The notes: generated by a model from the letters alone, not told the origin. A stretch of DNA of 64,000 nt from Clostridia bacterium (GCA_017416185.1 JAFQDF010000034.1:1-64000), one strand, 5' to 3'; shown: positions 6,875 to 15,012, counted from the stretch's first letter. Made by a program: numbers and translations.

Positions 6875-9136
6875 ATGAAGCTTAAATATGGCATTTTAAT
6901 GGTTACGGTAATAGCGCTGTCGGTAATTCTGTTTATTCCCGTAAGCGCGGATAATGCTGCTTTTTCAGAAAGCTCTGTACCCGGAATTGACTTTGAGTTA
7001 TATATTGATAAGAACGAGCCGATAAGGATATTGGCGCTCAACGATATCAATTTAGCGGATGCCTTTGCATACCGTGAAACAAGCTTCTTCCCCTGGACGT
7101 CGGAAGCCTCAGAGGATGAAAAGCTGAAGTATTCTGATATTCAGAACGTCCTGATAAAATATCTCAATCAGTCAGTAACAAGAACATCCCCCGATCTTAT
7201 AGTGGTTACGGGAAATTTCGTCAGAGGTATTGACGATTACAAGGGACAGTTATTCAATTATTTTTGCGAAACTATAGACAATTATAATATTCCTTGGGCA
7301 TATTCCTGCGGCAATGACGAGCGTACAGGCGACTATCCCTTTGAGGATAAGCTTGCCGATTTGGAAAAATACGAAAACTGTATTTTTGACAAAGGCAGTG
7401 TATCGGGATATAACTATAATATTGCCGTAGTAAATAAGAGCAAGGTAAGTGAAATAATATATATAATAGACTCGGAAAACGGCGAAAAGCCTGATATAAC
7501 CGAGGTCACCGAGACTTGGTTTCGTGATTCCTATAATAAGGCAAAAAGCTCTGTGGGGGATGTTCCCTGCTACGTGTTTACCAACCACGCACCAAGATAT
7601 GCCTTTGCCGCATCAAAGGAATACGGTGTCAGCTCCTATACAAATCCCTCAAACCCTCTTGTATTGGATACAGAGGATGCCTATGGGTATTTTAACATAA
7701 GCCCCAACGGCACCCTTGACAGCGATAAAAGCTTTCTTAAGCTTATGAAGGGATCCAACGTCAAGGGAATGTTCTTCGGAGGAGAATCAAGAATAGCAGC
7801 AAGCGTTCCCTATGAGGGTATACGTTTGGCTTACATTATGAAAACAGGTCTGTTCGGTATTAAGGAAGGCTCTGTCGTAGGCTCTACTCTGATAGAGATT
7901 TCAGATGATAACTGCTCTGTTAAGTATTATCCCCACCAAAGTGTTGCGGAAGCCTTTGACGACGTTCTTGACAAGGCGTGGTATACCGATGCTATAGAAT
8001 ACTGCTATGACCGCCGCCTTATGTCGGGTATGGCACCTGACCGCTTCGGCCCTCAGACCACCCTGACAAGAGCTATGTTTATAACCATCCTTGCAAACAT
8101 CGAAGGGATAGACAAGTCTGATTACAAAGGAAGCTCTTTTGCCGATGTAAAGGAGGATAAATGGTATTCCGAAGCTATTGAATGGGGCTACAGAAATGAA
8201 ATTTCGGTAGGTTACGGCTCAAAATTCGGTGTAAACGACCCCTTGACCCGTGAGCAGATGGCACGGATGCTTATGCAATATCTGAAGCTGAAAACCGACG
8301 TAGAGGCGGTACATTCTGACGCACTTGAAACGTATATTGATTATTCGTATATAAGCGATTGGGCGCTTGAAGCCATACATTGGGCACATAAAAACGAGAT
8401 ATTGGTAGGTGTTGAGACCGAAAGCGGACATATGATGCAGCCTAAAGCTCCTGCAACAAGGGCGCAGATAGCTGTAGTCGTAAATAATTTCTATGAACAG
8501 TTTTGCAAAGAACCTATCACCGACCCCGAGAGAACAGGCAGACGGGTGGCTGAGATACTCTTTATCGGAAACAGCCGTATATACTATGGTCAAGCCCCTG
8601 AAAAGACACAACTGCTGTCCAATCATTATAGAGGTGGCTACACCTGTGTTGACTGCACACAACCGGGATACTCTATGTACGGAAACTATCTCAATATGCT
8701 CTGCCGTAAGGAATTTGACCCCGAGTTTTTCAGCGAGGCGGATAAGGTAGTCCTGTTAGGTCCGGATAATGAGCTTGCGTTGCAGATGGTAATGGAGCTG
8801 TTTCCCAAGGACACAGAGTTTTATATCATTTACGTGTGGGAATATTACGATCCCCAATGGAACGTCCCCGATTATTTTACCGGATATAACGTAAAGATCA
8901 TACCAGCAGGAAATGCATATATAAATATGCTTCAAAAGGGCTATGACAACGAATTCTTTTTAGCCGAGGACGGTTTTCATCCCAACGGTGTTATGGGATA
9001 TATCCAAGCTCTGACTACATATGCAGTTATTACGGGAACGGATATATCCGATGCCCCCGAGGAAATATATCCCGAATATGTAAAGGATATAAAGGAAGCT
9101 GTAAATGAGGCTCTTAAAGCGCTGAATTTATCATAA
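6875..9136 (+). CDS. Secreted SLH protein: degenerate metallophosphoesterase plus SGNH-hydrolase-like domain
   Basis: The 753-residue exported protein has a signal peptide of about 25 residues. Residues 45-360 follow the metallophosphoesterase layout, but the metal ligands are changed: NDIN where D-x-H is expected, GNFVRG for GDxVDG, GNDE for GNHD, and GGES for GHxH. Only the NHAP His remains. This half is therefore probably catalytically dead. Three SLH repeats (about 366-541) would attach it to the cell wall polymer. Residues 550-753 look like an SGNH hydrolase, with FIGNSR near residue 561 (Ser nucleophile) and EDGFHPN near residue 698 (Asp-x-x-His dyad). That domain may be active. GGAGG precedes the start. 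SLH repeats in the middle of a protein are less common than at an end. Confidence 0.8.
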   Translation: MKLKYGILMVTVIALSVILFIPVSADNAAFSESSVPGIDFELYIDKNEPIRILALNDINLADAFAYRETSFFPWTSEASEDEKLKYSDIQNVLIKYLNQSVTRTSPDLIVVTGNFVRGIDDYKGQLFNYFCETIDNYNIPWAYSCGNDERTGDYPFEDKLADLEKYENCIFDKGSVSGYNYNIAVVNKSKVSEIIYIIDSENGEKPDITEVTETWFRDSYNKAKSSVGDVPCYVFTNHAPRYAFAASKEYGVSSYTNPSNPLVLDTEDAYGYFNISPNGTLDSDKSFLKLMKGSNVKGMFFGGESRIAASVPYEGIRLAYIMKTGLFGIKEGSVVGSTLIEISDDNCSVKYYPHQSVAEAFDDVLDKAWYTDAIEYCYDRRLMSGMAPDRFGPQTTLTRAMFITILANIEGIDKSDYKGSSFADVKEDKWYSEAIEWGYRNEISVGYGSKFGVNDPLTREQMARMLMQYLKLKTDVEAVHSDALETYIDYSYISDWALEAIHWAHKNEILVGVETESGHMMQPKAPATRAQIAVVVNNFYEQFCKEPITDPERTGRRVAEILFIGNSRIYYGQAPEKTQLLSNHYRGGYTCVDCTQPGYSMYGNYLNMLCRKEFDPEFFSEADKVVLLGPDNELALQMVMELFPKDTEFYIIYVWEYYDPQWNVPDYFTGYNVKIIPAGNAYINMLQKGYDNEFFLAEDGFHPNGVMGYIQALTTYAVITGTDISDAPEEIYPEYVKDIKEAVNEALKALNLS

Positions 9137-9149
9137 TTCAATATTCATA

Positions 9150-9186
9150 AATACTTTCCTGCAAAACAGGAAAGTATTTTTTTATT
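9150..9186 (+). terminator. Terminator after the SLH/SGNH gene
   Basis: ATACTTTCCT pairs with AGGAAAGTAT around a GCAAAAC loop and is followed by a run of T. Confidence 0.9.
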
Positions 9187-9347
9187 AATGCCTGTTTTTT
9201 ACATATTTCCCGTCATAAGTTCTTCAAAAGAACATAGGCAGGAGCATTTGTTAATGCAGGTTGTTACGATGAAAAAACGCCCTGTAATTTCACCGAAAAC
9301 AAACCGACAAAGCCGCCGTCATCGTTTCGACACAGATAACAGAGATT

Positions 9348-9456
9348 GTAACCTTAGGTTACAGTCCGCTCTCCTGATCATTTATTTGATAATTTGTAAC
9401 CCGAGGTTACAATCTGTCTTGAATCACTCGGCTATCAATTTGTAACCTGAGGTTAC
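9348..9456. promoter_or_regulatory. Three copies of the GTAACCTNAGGTTAC palindrome upstream of the MarR gene
   Basis: Fifteen-bp palindromes lie at 9348-9362, 9396-9410 and 9442-9456, starting 48 and 46 bp apart. They match the palindrome beside the MarR promoter (9625) and in the tandem array downstream (10174 on). They are candidate MarR operators. The 9136-9709 gap contains no intact gene, only these sites, a terminator and an SLH relic. Confidence 0.65.
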
Positions 9457-9469
9457 AAATTCTACTTAA

Positions 9470-9562
9470 ACAGCTTACCTTGACCCCAACGGCACAGCTA
9501 CCAGAGCGCAGGCTGCCGTAATGTTCAAGGCATTTGACGATTTCAAAGGTTTGAAAAATTAA
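9470..9562 (+). pseudogene. Relic of an SLH-protein gene (C-terminal end only)
   Basis: Thirty codons read TAYLDPNGTATRAQAAVMFK and on to FDDFKGLKN before a TAA at 9560-9562. This matches the last SLH repeat of the window's intact proteins (for example LDPNGSATRAQ near the C-terminus of the 12246-14057 product and NPKGTATRAQAAVM in the 47144-48466 product). An in-frame stop lies just upstream at 9467 and no start or ribosome site precedes it, so the rest of the gene is gone. It suggests loss of an SLH gene where the MarR gene and its palindromes now stand. Confidence 0.8.
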
Positions 9563-9624
9563 TTTACAGTAATGAATGCGGCATAGACTTGTTTTATGCC
9601 TCCGTAATTTTGTCGCATATATTT

Positions 9625-9675
9625 GTAACCTTAGGTTACATTTTTGTTGACTAAATGCCTTGTATTTGGTATAAT
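9625..9675 (+). promoter_or_regulatory. MarR-gene promoter with adjacent palindromic operator
   Basis: TTGACT at 9647-9652 and TATAAT at 9670-9675 are 17 bp apart. The palindrome GTAACCTTAGGTTAC at 9625-9639 ends 7 bp before the -35 box. The arrangement suggests autoregulation of the MarR gene. Confidence 0.75.
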
Positions 9676-9708
9676 TAGTTATATACGAGATTTTTTTCAG
9701 GTGGTATT

Positions 9709-10128
9709 ATGGAAAAAGCTATCATTAATAAAATCATCGAGATAAACGAGTGCTGTTTGCCTATCGCAAGGCTCATATTAAAAAATAACACATTAGGTGC
9801 ATATTCAACGGAAGAATTGTTGTTGATGGAGATATATTCAAGGAATGTATGTTCTGCCTCATCTTTTGCAAAAAAATTTGGCTTCAGCAGAAGTTATGTC
9901 GGCCGTATGATAAGACAGCATGAGAATAATTCTCTTATTTCGCGCACACGCTCACAAGATGATGAAAGAGTTTTGATGCTGACCCTTACACCGAAGGGTA
10001 AGACATATACCGAATCAATAATAAAGAAAAACAACAGCGAGCTCTGCGAAAAGCTATCTCTGTTATCTGATTCTGAGCAGAAAGAGCTGGTTGAAGCTTT
10101 TTGCATAATTACTAATATACTGAAATAA
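9709..10128 (+). CDS. MarR-family transcriptional regulator
   Basis: This 139-residue protein has the winged helix-turn-helix plan of MarR: recognition-helix region AKKFGFSRSYVGRMIRQHEN near residues 54-73, then a wing with the hallmark DDERVLMLTLTPKGK near residues 84-98 and a C-terminal dimerisation helix. MarR dimers usually bind 15-20-bp palindromes and respond to small ligands. The start has AGGTGG upstream. The gene is monocistronic (own promoter and terminator), and the same 15-bp palindrome occurs once beside its promoter, three times further upstream and five times downstream. No transporter or enzyme gene that it would normally control lies next to it, so the target is unclear; self-control and the array itself are the obvious candidates. 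Confidence 0.85.
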   Translation: MEKAIINKIIEINECCLPIARLILKNNTLGAYSTEELLLMEIYSRNVCSASSFAKKFGFSRSYVGRMIRQHENNSLISRTRSQDDERVLMLTLTPKGKTYTESIIKKNNSELCEKLSLLSDSEQKELVEAFCIITNILK

Positions 10129-10134
10129 ATTTAG

Positions 10135-10162
10135 ATGGTGTTCAAACGAACACCATTTTTCT
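10135..10162 (+). terminator. Terminator of the MarR gene
   Basis: ATGGTGTTC pairs with GAACACCAT around an AAAC loop and is followed by TTTTTC. Confidence 0.9.
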
Positions 10163-10173
10163 ATTGCAAGATA

Positions 10174-10423
10174 GTAACCTCAGGTTACAATCTGTACTCT
10201 TGATGATTTGTCTGATAATTGTAACCTTAGGTTACAATCTGTACTATTGATGATTTGTCCGATAATTGTAACCTTAGGTTACAGTCTGCACTCTTGATGC
10301 TTTGTCTGATAATTGTAACCTTAGGTTACAGTCTGCACTCTTGATGATTTGTCCGATAATTGTAACCTTAGGTTACAGTCTGCACTCTTGATGATTTGTC
10401 TGATAATTGTAACCTTAACCGGC
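10174..10423. repeat. 47-bp tandem array carrying the MarR-type palindrome
   Basis: The palindrome GTAACCTNAGGTTAC starts at 10174, 10221, 10268, 10315 and 10362, with a broken sixth copy at 10409, so the period is exactly 47 bp. The 32 bp between palindromes are almost identical in each unit, with single-base changes (TCTG/TCCG, ACAATC/ACAGTC). The last unit breaks within the right arm. It lies just after the MarR terminator and before the spoIIA leader. It may be a multi-site operator or titration array. It is not a CRISPR, since the spacers do not vary. Confidence 0.85.
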
Positions 10424-10511
10424 GAGTTAGTATAGAATTCTCCCAAACAAACCGATATATTTTACCACCCCGTCCTCTTTTGACATAATTCTTGTCATAA
10501 TTCATATATAC

Positions 10512-10690
10512 TTATTAAAAAAGCGGCGAGTCGCCGCACCCATACTGCGCCCGTTTACGCAGTAATTCAAACCACACGGAATAGAGAAAATTCCTATATA
10601 TTAAAAAAGCAGCGAGTCGCCGCACCCATACTGCGCCCGTTTACGCAGTAATTCAAACCACACCGCAATAGAGAAAATTCCTATATATTA
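10512..10690. repeat. Two tandem copies of the ~75-bp GGCGAGTCGCC interspersed repeat
   Basis: Two units, starting near 10522 and 10609 (about 86 bp apart), are nearly identical. Each has a GCGGCGAGTCGCCGC-like hairpin, CACCCATACTGCG, a second hairpin TGCG...CGCA, then CAAACCACACGGAAT or a close variant. The same plan recurs at 18731, 19077, 21036 and, inverted, at 62691. They form the spoIIA leader region. I saw no convincing promoter in this gap. Confidence 0.75.
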
Positions 10691-10711
10691 AAAAAAGAAA
10701 GGACTGATAAA

Positions 10712-11047
10712 ATGCAGGGAGCAAAATGCAAGATAGAATACGACGAGGGTATTCTTATAATAAATATATCGGGTGACATAGACCACCACAGTGCCGGATC
10801 GCTTCGTGAGGAGATAGACACCGATCTTTATCTCTACCGCGCAAAGACGGTCATTATGGATCTGGGCGGCGTCGATTTTATGGATTCCTCGGGACTGGGG
10901 CTGATATTAGGCAGATATACCAAGATAAACGATTTGGGCGGTCGGCTGATCATAGCCAACCCCGACGACAGCGTGTCAAAGATTTTAGCTTTAGCCGGTA
11001 CGGACAAGCTTATTACGATAAAGAAATCAGAGGGGGCAAACATATGA
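10712..11047 (+). CDS. spoIIAA: Anti-sigma F factor antagonist SpoIIAA
   Basis: This 111-residue STAS-domain protein carries the DFMDSSGLGLILGR motif near residues 55-68, with the Ser that is phosphorylated by SpoIIAB. In sporulation the unphosphorylated form frees sigma F from SpoIIAB in the forespore. The length is right for the family (about 115 residues). AAAGGA precedes the ATG. It is the first gene of a three-gene operon with spoIIAB (4-bp overlap) and sigF, the same order as in Bacillus and Clostridium, which makes the assignment firm and marks the organism as a spore former. Confidence 0.96.
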   Translation: MQGAKCKIEYDEGILIINISGDIDHHSAGSLREEIDTDLYLYRAKTVIMDLGGVDFMDSSGLGLILGRYTKINDLGGRLIIANPDDSVSKILALAGTDKLITIKKSEGANI

Positions 11048-11493
11048 AAAAAGAGCTTATAAACGAAATGAACCTCCGTATCCCCGCCCTGTCGGTAAAC
11101 GAGGGGTATGCAAGATACGCCGTATCCTCATTTGTCGCACAGCTTGACCCTACTCTCGAGGAGATAGCGGATATCCGTACCGTGGTATCCGAGGCGGTTA
11201 CCAACTCTATAATTCACGGCTACCGTGACAAAAAGGGGGAGGTGCTTATATCGGTAAAATACTATAACGACAGGACGGTTAAGATCACCGTTCGGGACCG
11301 CGGCTGCGGTATTGCAGACATAGAAAAGGCAATGCAGCCCTTCTATACGGGCGACCCCGCGGGAGAACGGGGCGGTATGGGCTTTACCATAATGTCCTCT
11401 TTTACCGATAAAATGAAGATAAGATCTATACTCAACAAAGGAACTACCGTTACCCTCGAAAAGACCTTACATAAATCTATTGTAAGAGGGTAA
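11044..11493 (+). CDS. spoIIAB: Anti-sigma F factor / serine kinase SpoIIAB
   Basis: This 149-residue GHKL-type ATPase/kinase binds and holds sigma F and phosphorylates SpoIIAA. Seen are the N box (VSEAVTNSIIHGY, about residues 49-61), the G1 box DRGCGI and the G2 region GGMGFTIM. The gene starts within the end of spoIIAA (ATGA overlap) and ends 1 bp before sigF, so the three products are made together. The length matches the family. Confidence 0.97.
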   Translation: MKKELINEMNLRIPALSVNEGYARYAVSSFVAQLDPTLEEIADIRTVVSEAVTNSIIHGYRDKKGEVLISVKYYNDRTVKITVRDRGCGIADIEKAMQPFYTGDPAGERGGMGFTIMSSFTDKMKIRSILNKGTTVTLEKTLHKSIVRG

Positions 11494-11494
11494 T

Positions 11495-12202
11495 ATGCGA
11501 AACAACCATTCTCTGTTAAAACAGATAAAGGACGGAGATGAAACGGCTCTTGAGGAACTGATAAACGAAAATATGGGACTTATAAAATCGGTGGCTCTGC
11601 GATTTTTGGGCAGAGGAGCTGAAACCGAGGATCTTATTCAGATAGGCGCTATAGGAATGATAAAGGCGGCAAGGAGCTTTGATTTCTCATACAACACGGA
11701 GTTTTCCACCTACGCCGTTCCCCTTATTATCGGAGAGATAAGACGGTATCTGCGGGACGACGGACAGATAAAGGTCAGCCGCTCTATAAAGCGTCAGGGT
11801 ATTGCAGTTATGCGAAAAAGTGAGGAGCTTACACGCAGCTTGGGAAGAGAGCCGACGGTATCAGAGCTGGCAAGGGAATGTAATATGCCTCCTGAGGAGA
11901 TAACCTATACCCTTGAGGCAGTATCTCCTGTTCATTCGCTTTATGAGACAGTTGGGGGAGACAGCAGTCTCACCCTTGAAAACACACTCTCTGACAAGGA
12001 GAATGCCATTGACCGTCTTACCGACCGTATAGCGCTGGGAGAGGCTATCTCTACACTTGACGAGACCTCCCAAAAGATACTGCATTTGAGATATATAAAG
12101 GAGCTGTCCCAACAGCAGACCGGTGTGATCCTCGGCTTAAGTCAGGTCAAGGTCTCCCGTGAGGAAAAGAAGATAATGCAGAAATTAAAGCAGGCGCTTT
12201 AA
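11495..12202 (+). CDS. sigF: RNA polymerase sigma-F factor, early forespore
   Basis: This 235-residue sigma-70 family factor has region 2 (DLIQIGAIGMIKAARSFDF and the -10-reading part EFSTYAVPLIIGEIRRYLRDD), region 3 (ELTRSLGREPTVSELARE) and the region 4 helix-turn-helix (LSQQQTGVILGLSQVKVSREE). It directs forespore-specific transcription. Its position directly after spoIIAA and spoIIAB identifies it as sigma F rather than sigma G or B. A strong bidirectional terminator follows. Confidence 0.96.
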   Translation: MRNNHSLLKQIKDGDETALEELINENMGLIKSVALRFLGRGAETEDLIQIGAIGMIKAARSFDFSYNTEFSTYAVPLIIGEIRRYLRDDGQIKVSRSIKRQGIAVMRKSEELTRSLGREPTVSELARECNMPPEEITYTLEAVSPVHSLYETVGGDSSLTLENTLSDKENAIDRLTDRIALGEAISTLDETSQKILHLRYIKELSQQQTGVILGLSQVKVSREEKKIMQKLKQAL

Positions 12203-12212
12203 GAATGCAGAA

Positions 12213-12246
12213 AAAGACAGCTTCAAAATGAAGCTGTCTTTTCTTT
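12213..12246. terminator. Bidirectional terminator between sigF and the convergent SLH phosphatase gene
   Basis: AAAGACAGCTTCA pairs with TGAAGCTGTCTTT, with T-rich tails on both strands. It serves sigF (+) and the 12246-14057 gene (-). Confidence 0.9.
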
Positions 12247-14057
12247 TAACCTAAAAATCTCATTAATATTGAAGCGAGCTGGGCTCTTGTTGCGCTGCCG
12301 TTGGGGTCAAGGGTGGTTTCGTTCATTCCTGTAATGATTCCGTTACCGTATGCCCATTTCATTGCATCAACTGCGTAGGCATCAAGCTTGTTAAGATCTG
12401 CAAATACAGAGATATCACCCTCGGCGGTTGTATCCTTGCCCGCATATTTTGCATATCTGTAAAGGATAGCCGCCATCTGCTCGCGGGTGAGCTTGTCATT
12501 TGGTGCGTATTTGTCCTCAGCCTTGCCTGCGACGATTCCGTTGCCGTATGCCCAGGCAACAGCCTTATCAAAGTAGTGTGTGGACTTAACGTCGCTGAAG
12601 CTATGCTCAAATCCTTCGGGACTGCCCTCAAAGCGCCAGAGAACGGATACCAGCATTGCACGGTTGGTGGCAACAGAGGGACCGAAGGCGGTTTCGCTCA
12701 TTCCCGACATCATTCCCTTATTGAAGGCATACTCAACGGCAGAATAGTACCAATGATTATCCTTAACGTCCTCAAAGGGCATTTCTGTCTTTTCGGGTGA
12801 TTTATTGAGGGTAAAGCTATCCACCACGCTCATATCGTCTGTGCGGTAGGTGGTCAGGGTAAAGGCGGTATCGCTTACCGACACCATAGATACGTGGGGA
12901 ATATATTTCTGCTCGTGGATCAGTATATTGGGCTCGTCGGGAAATACCACATCGTAATACTTTGAGCCTGTTGAACTGCCGAAGGTGAAATAGGGTATGC
13001 CCTCGGGGTCGGTTGCCGAGGTAAGAGTCTCGTCATCATAATACGAAGAGTCCTTCAGCGGCTCCATACCATCCATAAGATAAGTACGGGAGTATATATG
13101 ATCGTGTCCCGAAAGGGCTATATCAAAGTCATATTGTTTCAGCAGAGCCGTGAGCCATTCCCGCCTTGAGATCGTAGTAGCATCCTCTCCCCTCTCACTT
13201 ACCGTGTATACGGAGTGGTGGAAAACGGCTACCTTCCATCTGACGTCTTGATTTACAGCAAGAGCTTCCTTGACTATACCCTCGTGATCCTCTATGTTGC
13301 CTGCGCTTGTGTTAAGCAGTACAAAGAGGGTATCGTTATATCTGAACCAGCTGTCGCTGCCCGCTCCCGTAATACCGTATTTATCAGAAGCATTTGCAGG
13401 ATTGAAATGGTATGAGTAAAGGGGCGCATCGGTTTCATGATTACCTATGGTGGTGGCTATGGGCATTCTTGTGATAAGCTCCTGATTAAGAAATGCTCCG
13501 AAATGCTCCTCGCTGTTACAGGAATCCACCTGATCGCCTAAAGAAAGCAGAAAGTCAGCAGCCCCAAAGGCCTCGTTATTATCTATAAGACCGAGGGTAT
13601 GCTGCCAGGCGGCTATATCACCCTCGAGGGTCTCGCCTGAGCCGAGCTGTGCATCTCCGATAAGTGCAAAGCCGTATTCGTCGCTGTCTCCTGTGGTGAA
13701 ATACCTTATTTCACTTTGATAACCGTCATTTATAAGACAGTATGCGTACTCTGTAGAAGGCTCAAGGCCTGTAATTGTAGCCATACAGCTGTAATAGCCC
13801 TCACCCTCATCTGCAAGCACGGACTGCGCCGCAGCACTCATTGCATCCTTCGGCATTGTACCGTCACTTATCTCGGCAGCCTTGCACCAGACAATGCTTG
13901 CGTCCTCACCGTCTGAATACCAGGTGACATTAAGCTGACTTTCATCGCTGCCCATCATCAGATTGATAAAGCTCTGGGTGTAGCCCTCTGCATATACGGG
14001 TATTACCGCAAGGACAAGAAGGACTGCGAGCATAAGGGAAATTACAGTTTTTTTCAT
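12246..14057 (-). CDS. Secreted purple-acid-phosphatase-like metallophosphoesterase with SLH anchor
   Basis: The 603-residue exported protein has a signal peptide of about 24 residues, then an N-terminal fibronectin-like domain as in purple acid phosphatases. The metallophosphoesterase domain has all ligand motifs intact: GDAQLG, LGDQVD, GNHE, FHHS and SGHDHIYSR. Three SLH repeats occupy about residues 430-603 and would hold it on the wall polymer. It should release phosphate from organic phosphates or phosphodiesters outside the cell. It is the active counterpart of the degenerate protein at 6875-9136. It converges on sigF and shares its terminator. Substrate is unknown. Confidence 0.88.
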   Translation of the reverse strand: MKKTVISLMLAVLLVLAVIPVYAEGYTQSFINLMMGSDESQLNVTWYSDGEDASIVWCKAAEISDGTMPKDAMSAAAQSVLADEGEGYYSCMATITGLEPSTEYAYCLINDGYQSEIRYFTTGDSDEYGFALIGDAQLGSGETLEGDIAAWQHTLGLIDNNEAFGAADFLLSLGDQVDSCNSEEHFGAFLNQELITRMPIATTIGNHETDAPLYSYHFNPANASDKYGITGAGSDSWFRYNDTLFVLLNTSAGNIEDHEGIVKEALAVNQDVRWKVAVFHHSVYTVSERGEDATTISRREWLTALLKQYDFDIALSGHDHIYSRTYLMDGMEPLKDSSYYDDETLTSATDPEGIPYFTFGSSTGSKYYDVVFPDEPNILIHEQKYIPHVSMVSVSDTAFTLTTYRTDDMSVVDSFTLNKSPEKTEMPFEDVKDNHWYYSAVEYAFNKGMMSGMSETAFGPSVATNRAMLVSVLWRFEGSPEGFEHSFSDVKSTHYFDKAVAWAYGNGIVAGKAEDKYAPNDKLTREQMAAILYRYAKYAGKDTTAEGDISVFADLNKLDAYAVDAMKWAYGNGIITGMNETTLDPNGSATRAQLASILMRFLG

Positions 14058-14193
14058 TTTATTGCTCCTTTGAATTTATACCTATATTTTATCAAAGCCT
14101 TGCCAATCCGTCAAGGAATTTGATCAAAATTGATGCAATTCTCCGTCTTAAAAAGTTTACATTTATTTTTGTGGTTTTTTTAGTATTTATATC

Positions 14194-14222
14194 TTGACAT
14201 CTACTATCTATTTGTATATAAT
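14194..14222 (+). promoter_or_regulatory. Promoter of the yceD-rpmF operon
   Basis: TTGACA at 14194-14199 and TATAAT at 14217-14222 with a 17-bp spacer, a consensus vegetative promoter as expected for a ribosomal-protein operon. Confidence 0.85.
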
Positions 14223-14266
14223 ATTTTGTGCCTGCGTCATCGGGCTAATATTCCGGAGATATATAT

Positions 14267-14785
14267 ATGAGTATGCAAATCGATATGGCGCCTATCCTAG
14301 CGGGCGAAGTTAAGTCAATACAGTTTGATTATTCCTTCGGGTTCGAGGATAAGGATATCCTGGCAAACGTTGTGTTCCCCGAGCTCTTCCACGTTAAAGG
14401 AGCTGTTACAAACAACGCAGGGTATATGAAGCTTACCGCTTCTGCCACCGTGCCGTACAAGTCTGTATGTGCAAGATGTATGTGTGACATCGACGGTGTC
14501 TTGCCTATTGATTTTGAAAAGAACGTCGCTGTGATTTCCACTCTTCAAAACGAAGACACGGACGACTATCTCTTCATCGAGGACGCAAAGTTGGATCTGT
14601 ATGAGCCCTTGTGCGAGCAGATATTACTTGAGTTTCCTACCAAGCTTCTTTGCAAGGAGGACTGCAAGGGTCTGTGTCCCAAGTGCGGCAAGGATCTCAA
14701 CGAGGGGGACTGCACTTGTCCCACAAAAGAAATTGATCCCAGACTTGCGATAATCCAAAAGTACATTGATCAATTGGAAGACTAA
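14267..14785 (+). CDS. YceD/DUF177 family protein
   Basis: This 172-residue protein is of the YceD (DUF177) family, which in bacteria and plastids affects 23S rRNA accumulation. The conserved CARCMC cluster near residues 67-72 and a C-terminal Cys-rich segment (CKEDCKGLCPKCG, about residues 129-141) look like metal-binding knuckles. The gene stands directly upstream of rpmF, the arrangement seen in most bacteria, with its own consensus promoter. The biochemical role is not settled in any organism. Confidence 0.88.
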   Translation: MSMQIDMAPILAGEVKSIQFDYSFGFEDKDILANVVFPELFHVKGAVTNNAGYMKLTASATVPYKSVCARCMCDIDGVLPIDFEKNVAVISTLQNEDTDDYLFIEDAKLDLYEPLCEQILLEFPTKLLCKEDCKGLCPKCGKDLNEGDCTCPTKEIDPRLAIIQKYIDQLED

Positions 14786-14823
14786 GTAAACAAATTCATT
14801 AATATAACGGAGGTGTAGGTAAC

Positions 14824-15012
14824 ATGGCAGTACCGAAGAGAAAAGTATCAAAGGCAAGACGTGATAAGAGACGCTCTAACAATTCCAAGCTCACCCTTCC
14901 CGGCATGACCAAGTGTCCCAAGTGCGGTGAGTACAATCTCTCTCACAGAGTTTGTAAGGCTTGCGGCACATACGCAGGTAAGGAAATCATCACCATTAAA
15001 GAAGAGGCATAA
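14824..15012 (+). CDS. rpmF: 50S ribosomal protein L32
   Basis: This 62-residue basic protein begins [19 protein letters not shown], the classic L32 N-terminus, and has four zinc-ribbon cysteines at 31, 34, 44 and 47. It is a component of the large ribosomal subunit. GGAGGTG precedes the ATG. It is co-transcribed with the YceD gene 38 bp upstream and followed by a terminator. This is the Zn-containing form. Confidence 0.98.
   Translation: MAVPKRKVSKARRDKRRSNNSKLTLPGMTKCPKCGEYNLSHRVCKACGTYAGKEIITIKEEA

Noticed and set aside
9188..9445. An 85-codon open frame between the SLH/SGNH gene and the MarR gene
   Set aside because: It runs through the terminator tail and two palindromes, has no convincing ribosome site and no familiar protein pattern.
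10174..10423. CRISPR array
   Set aside because: The intervals between palindromes are almost identical in sequence, there are no cas genes, and the period is a plain tandem repeat.
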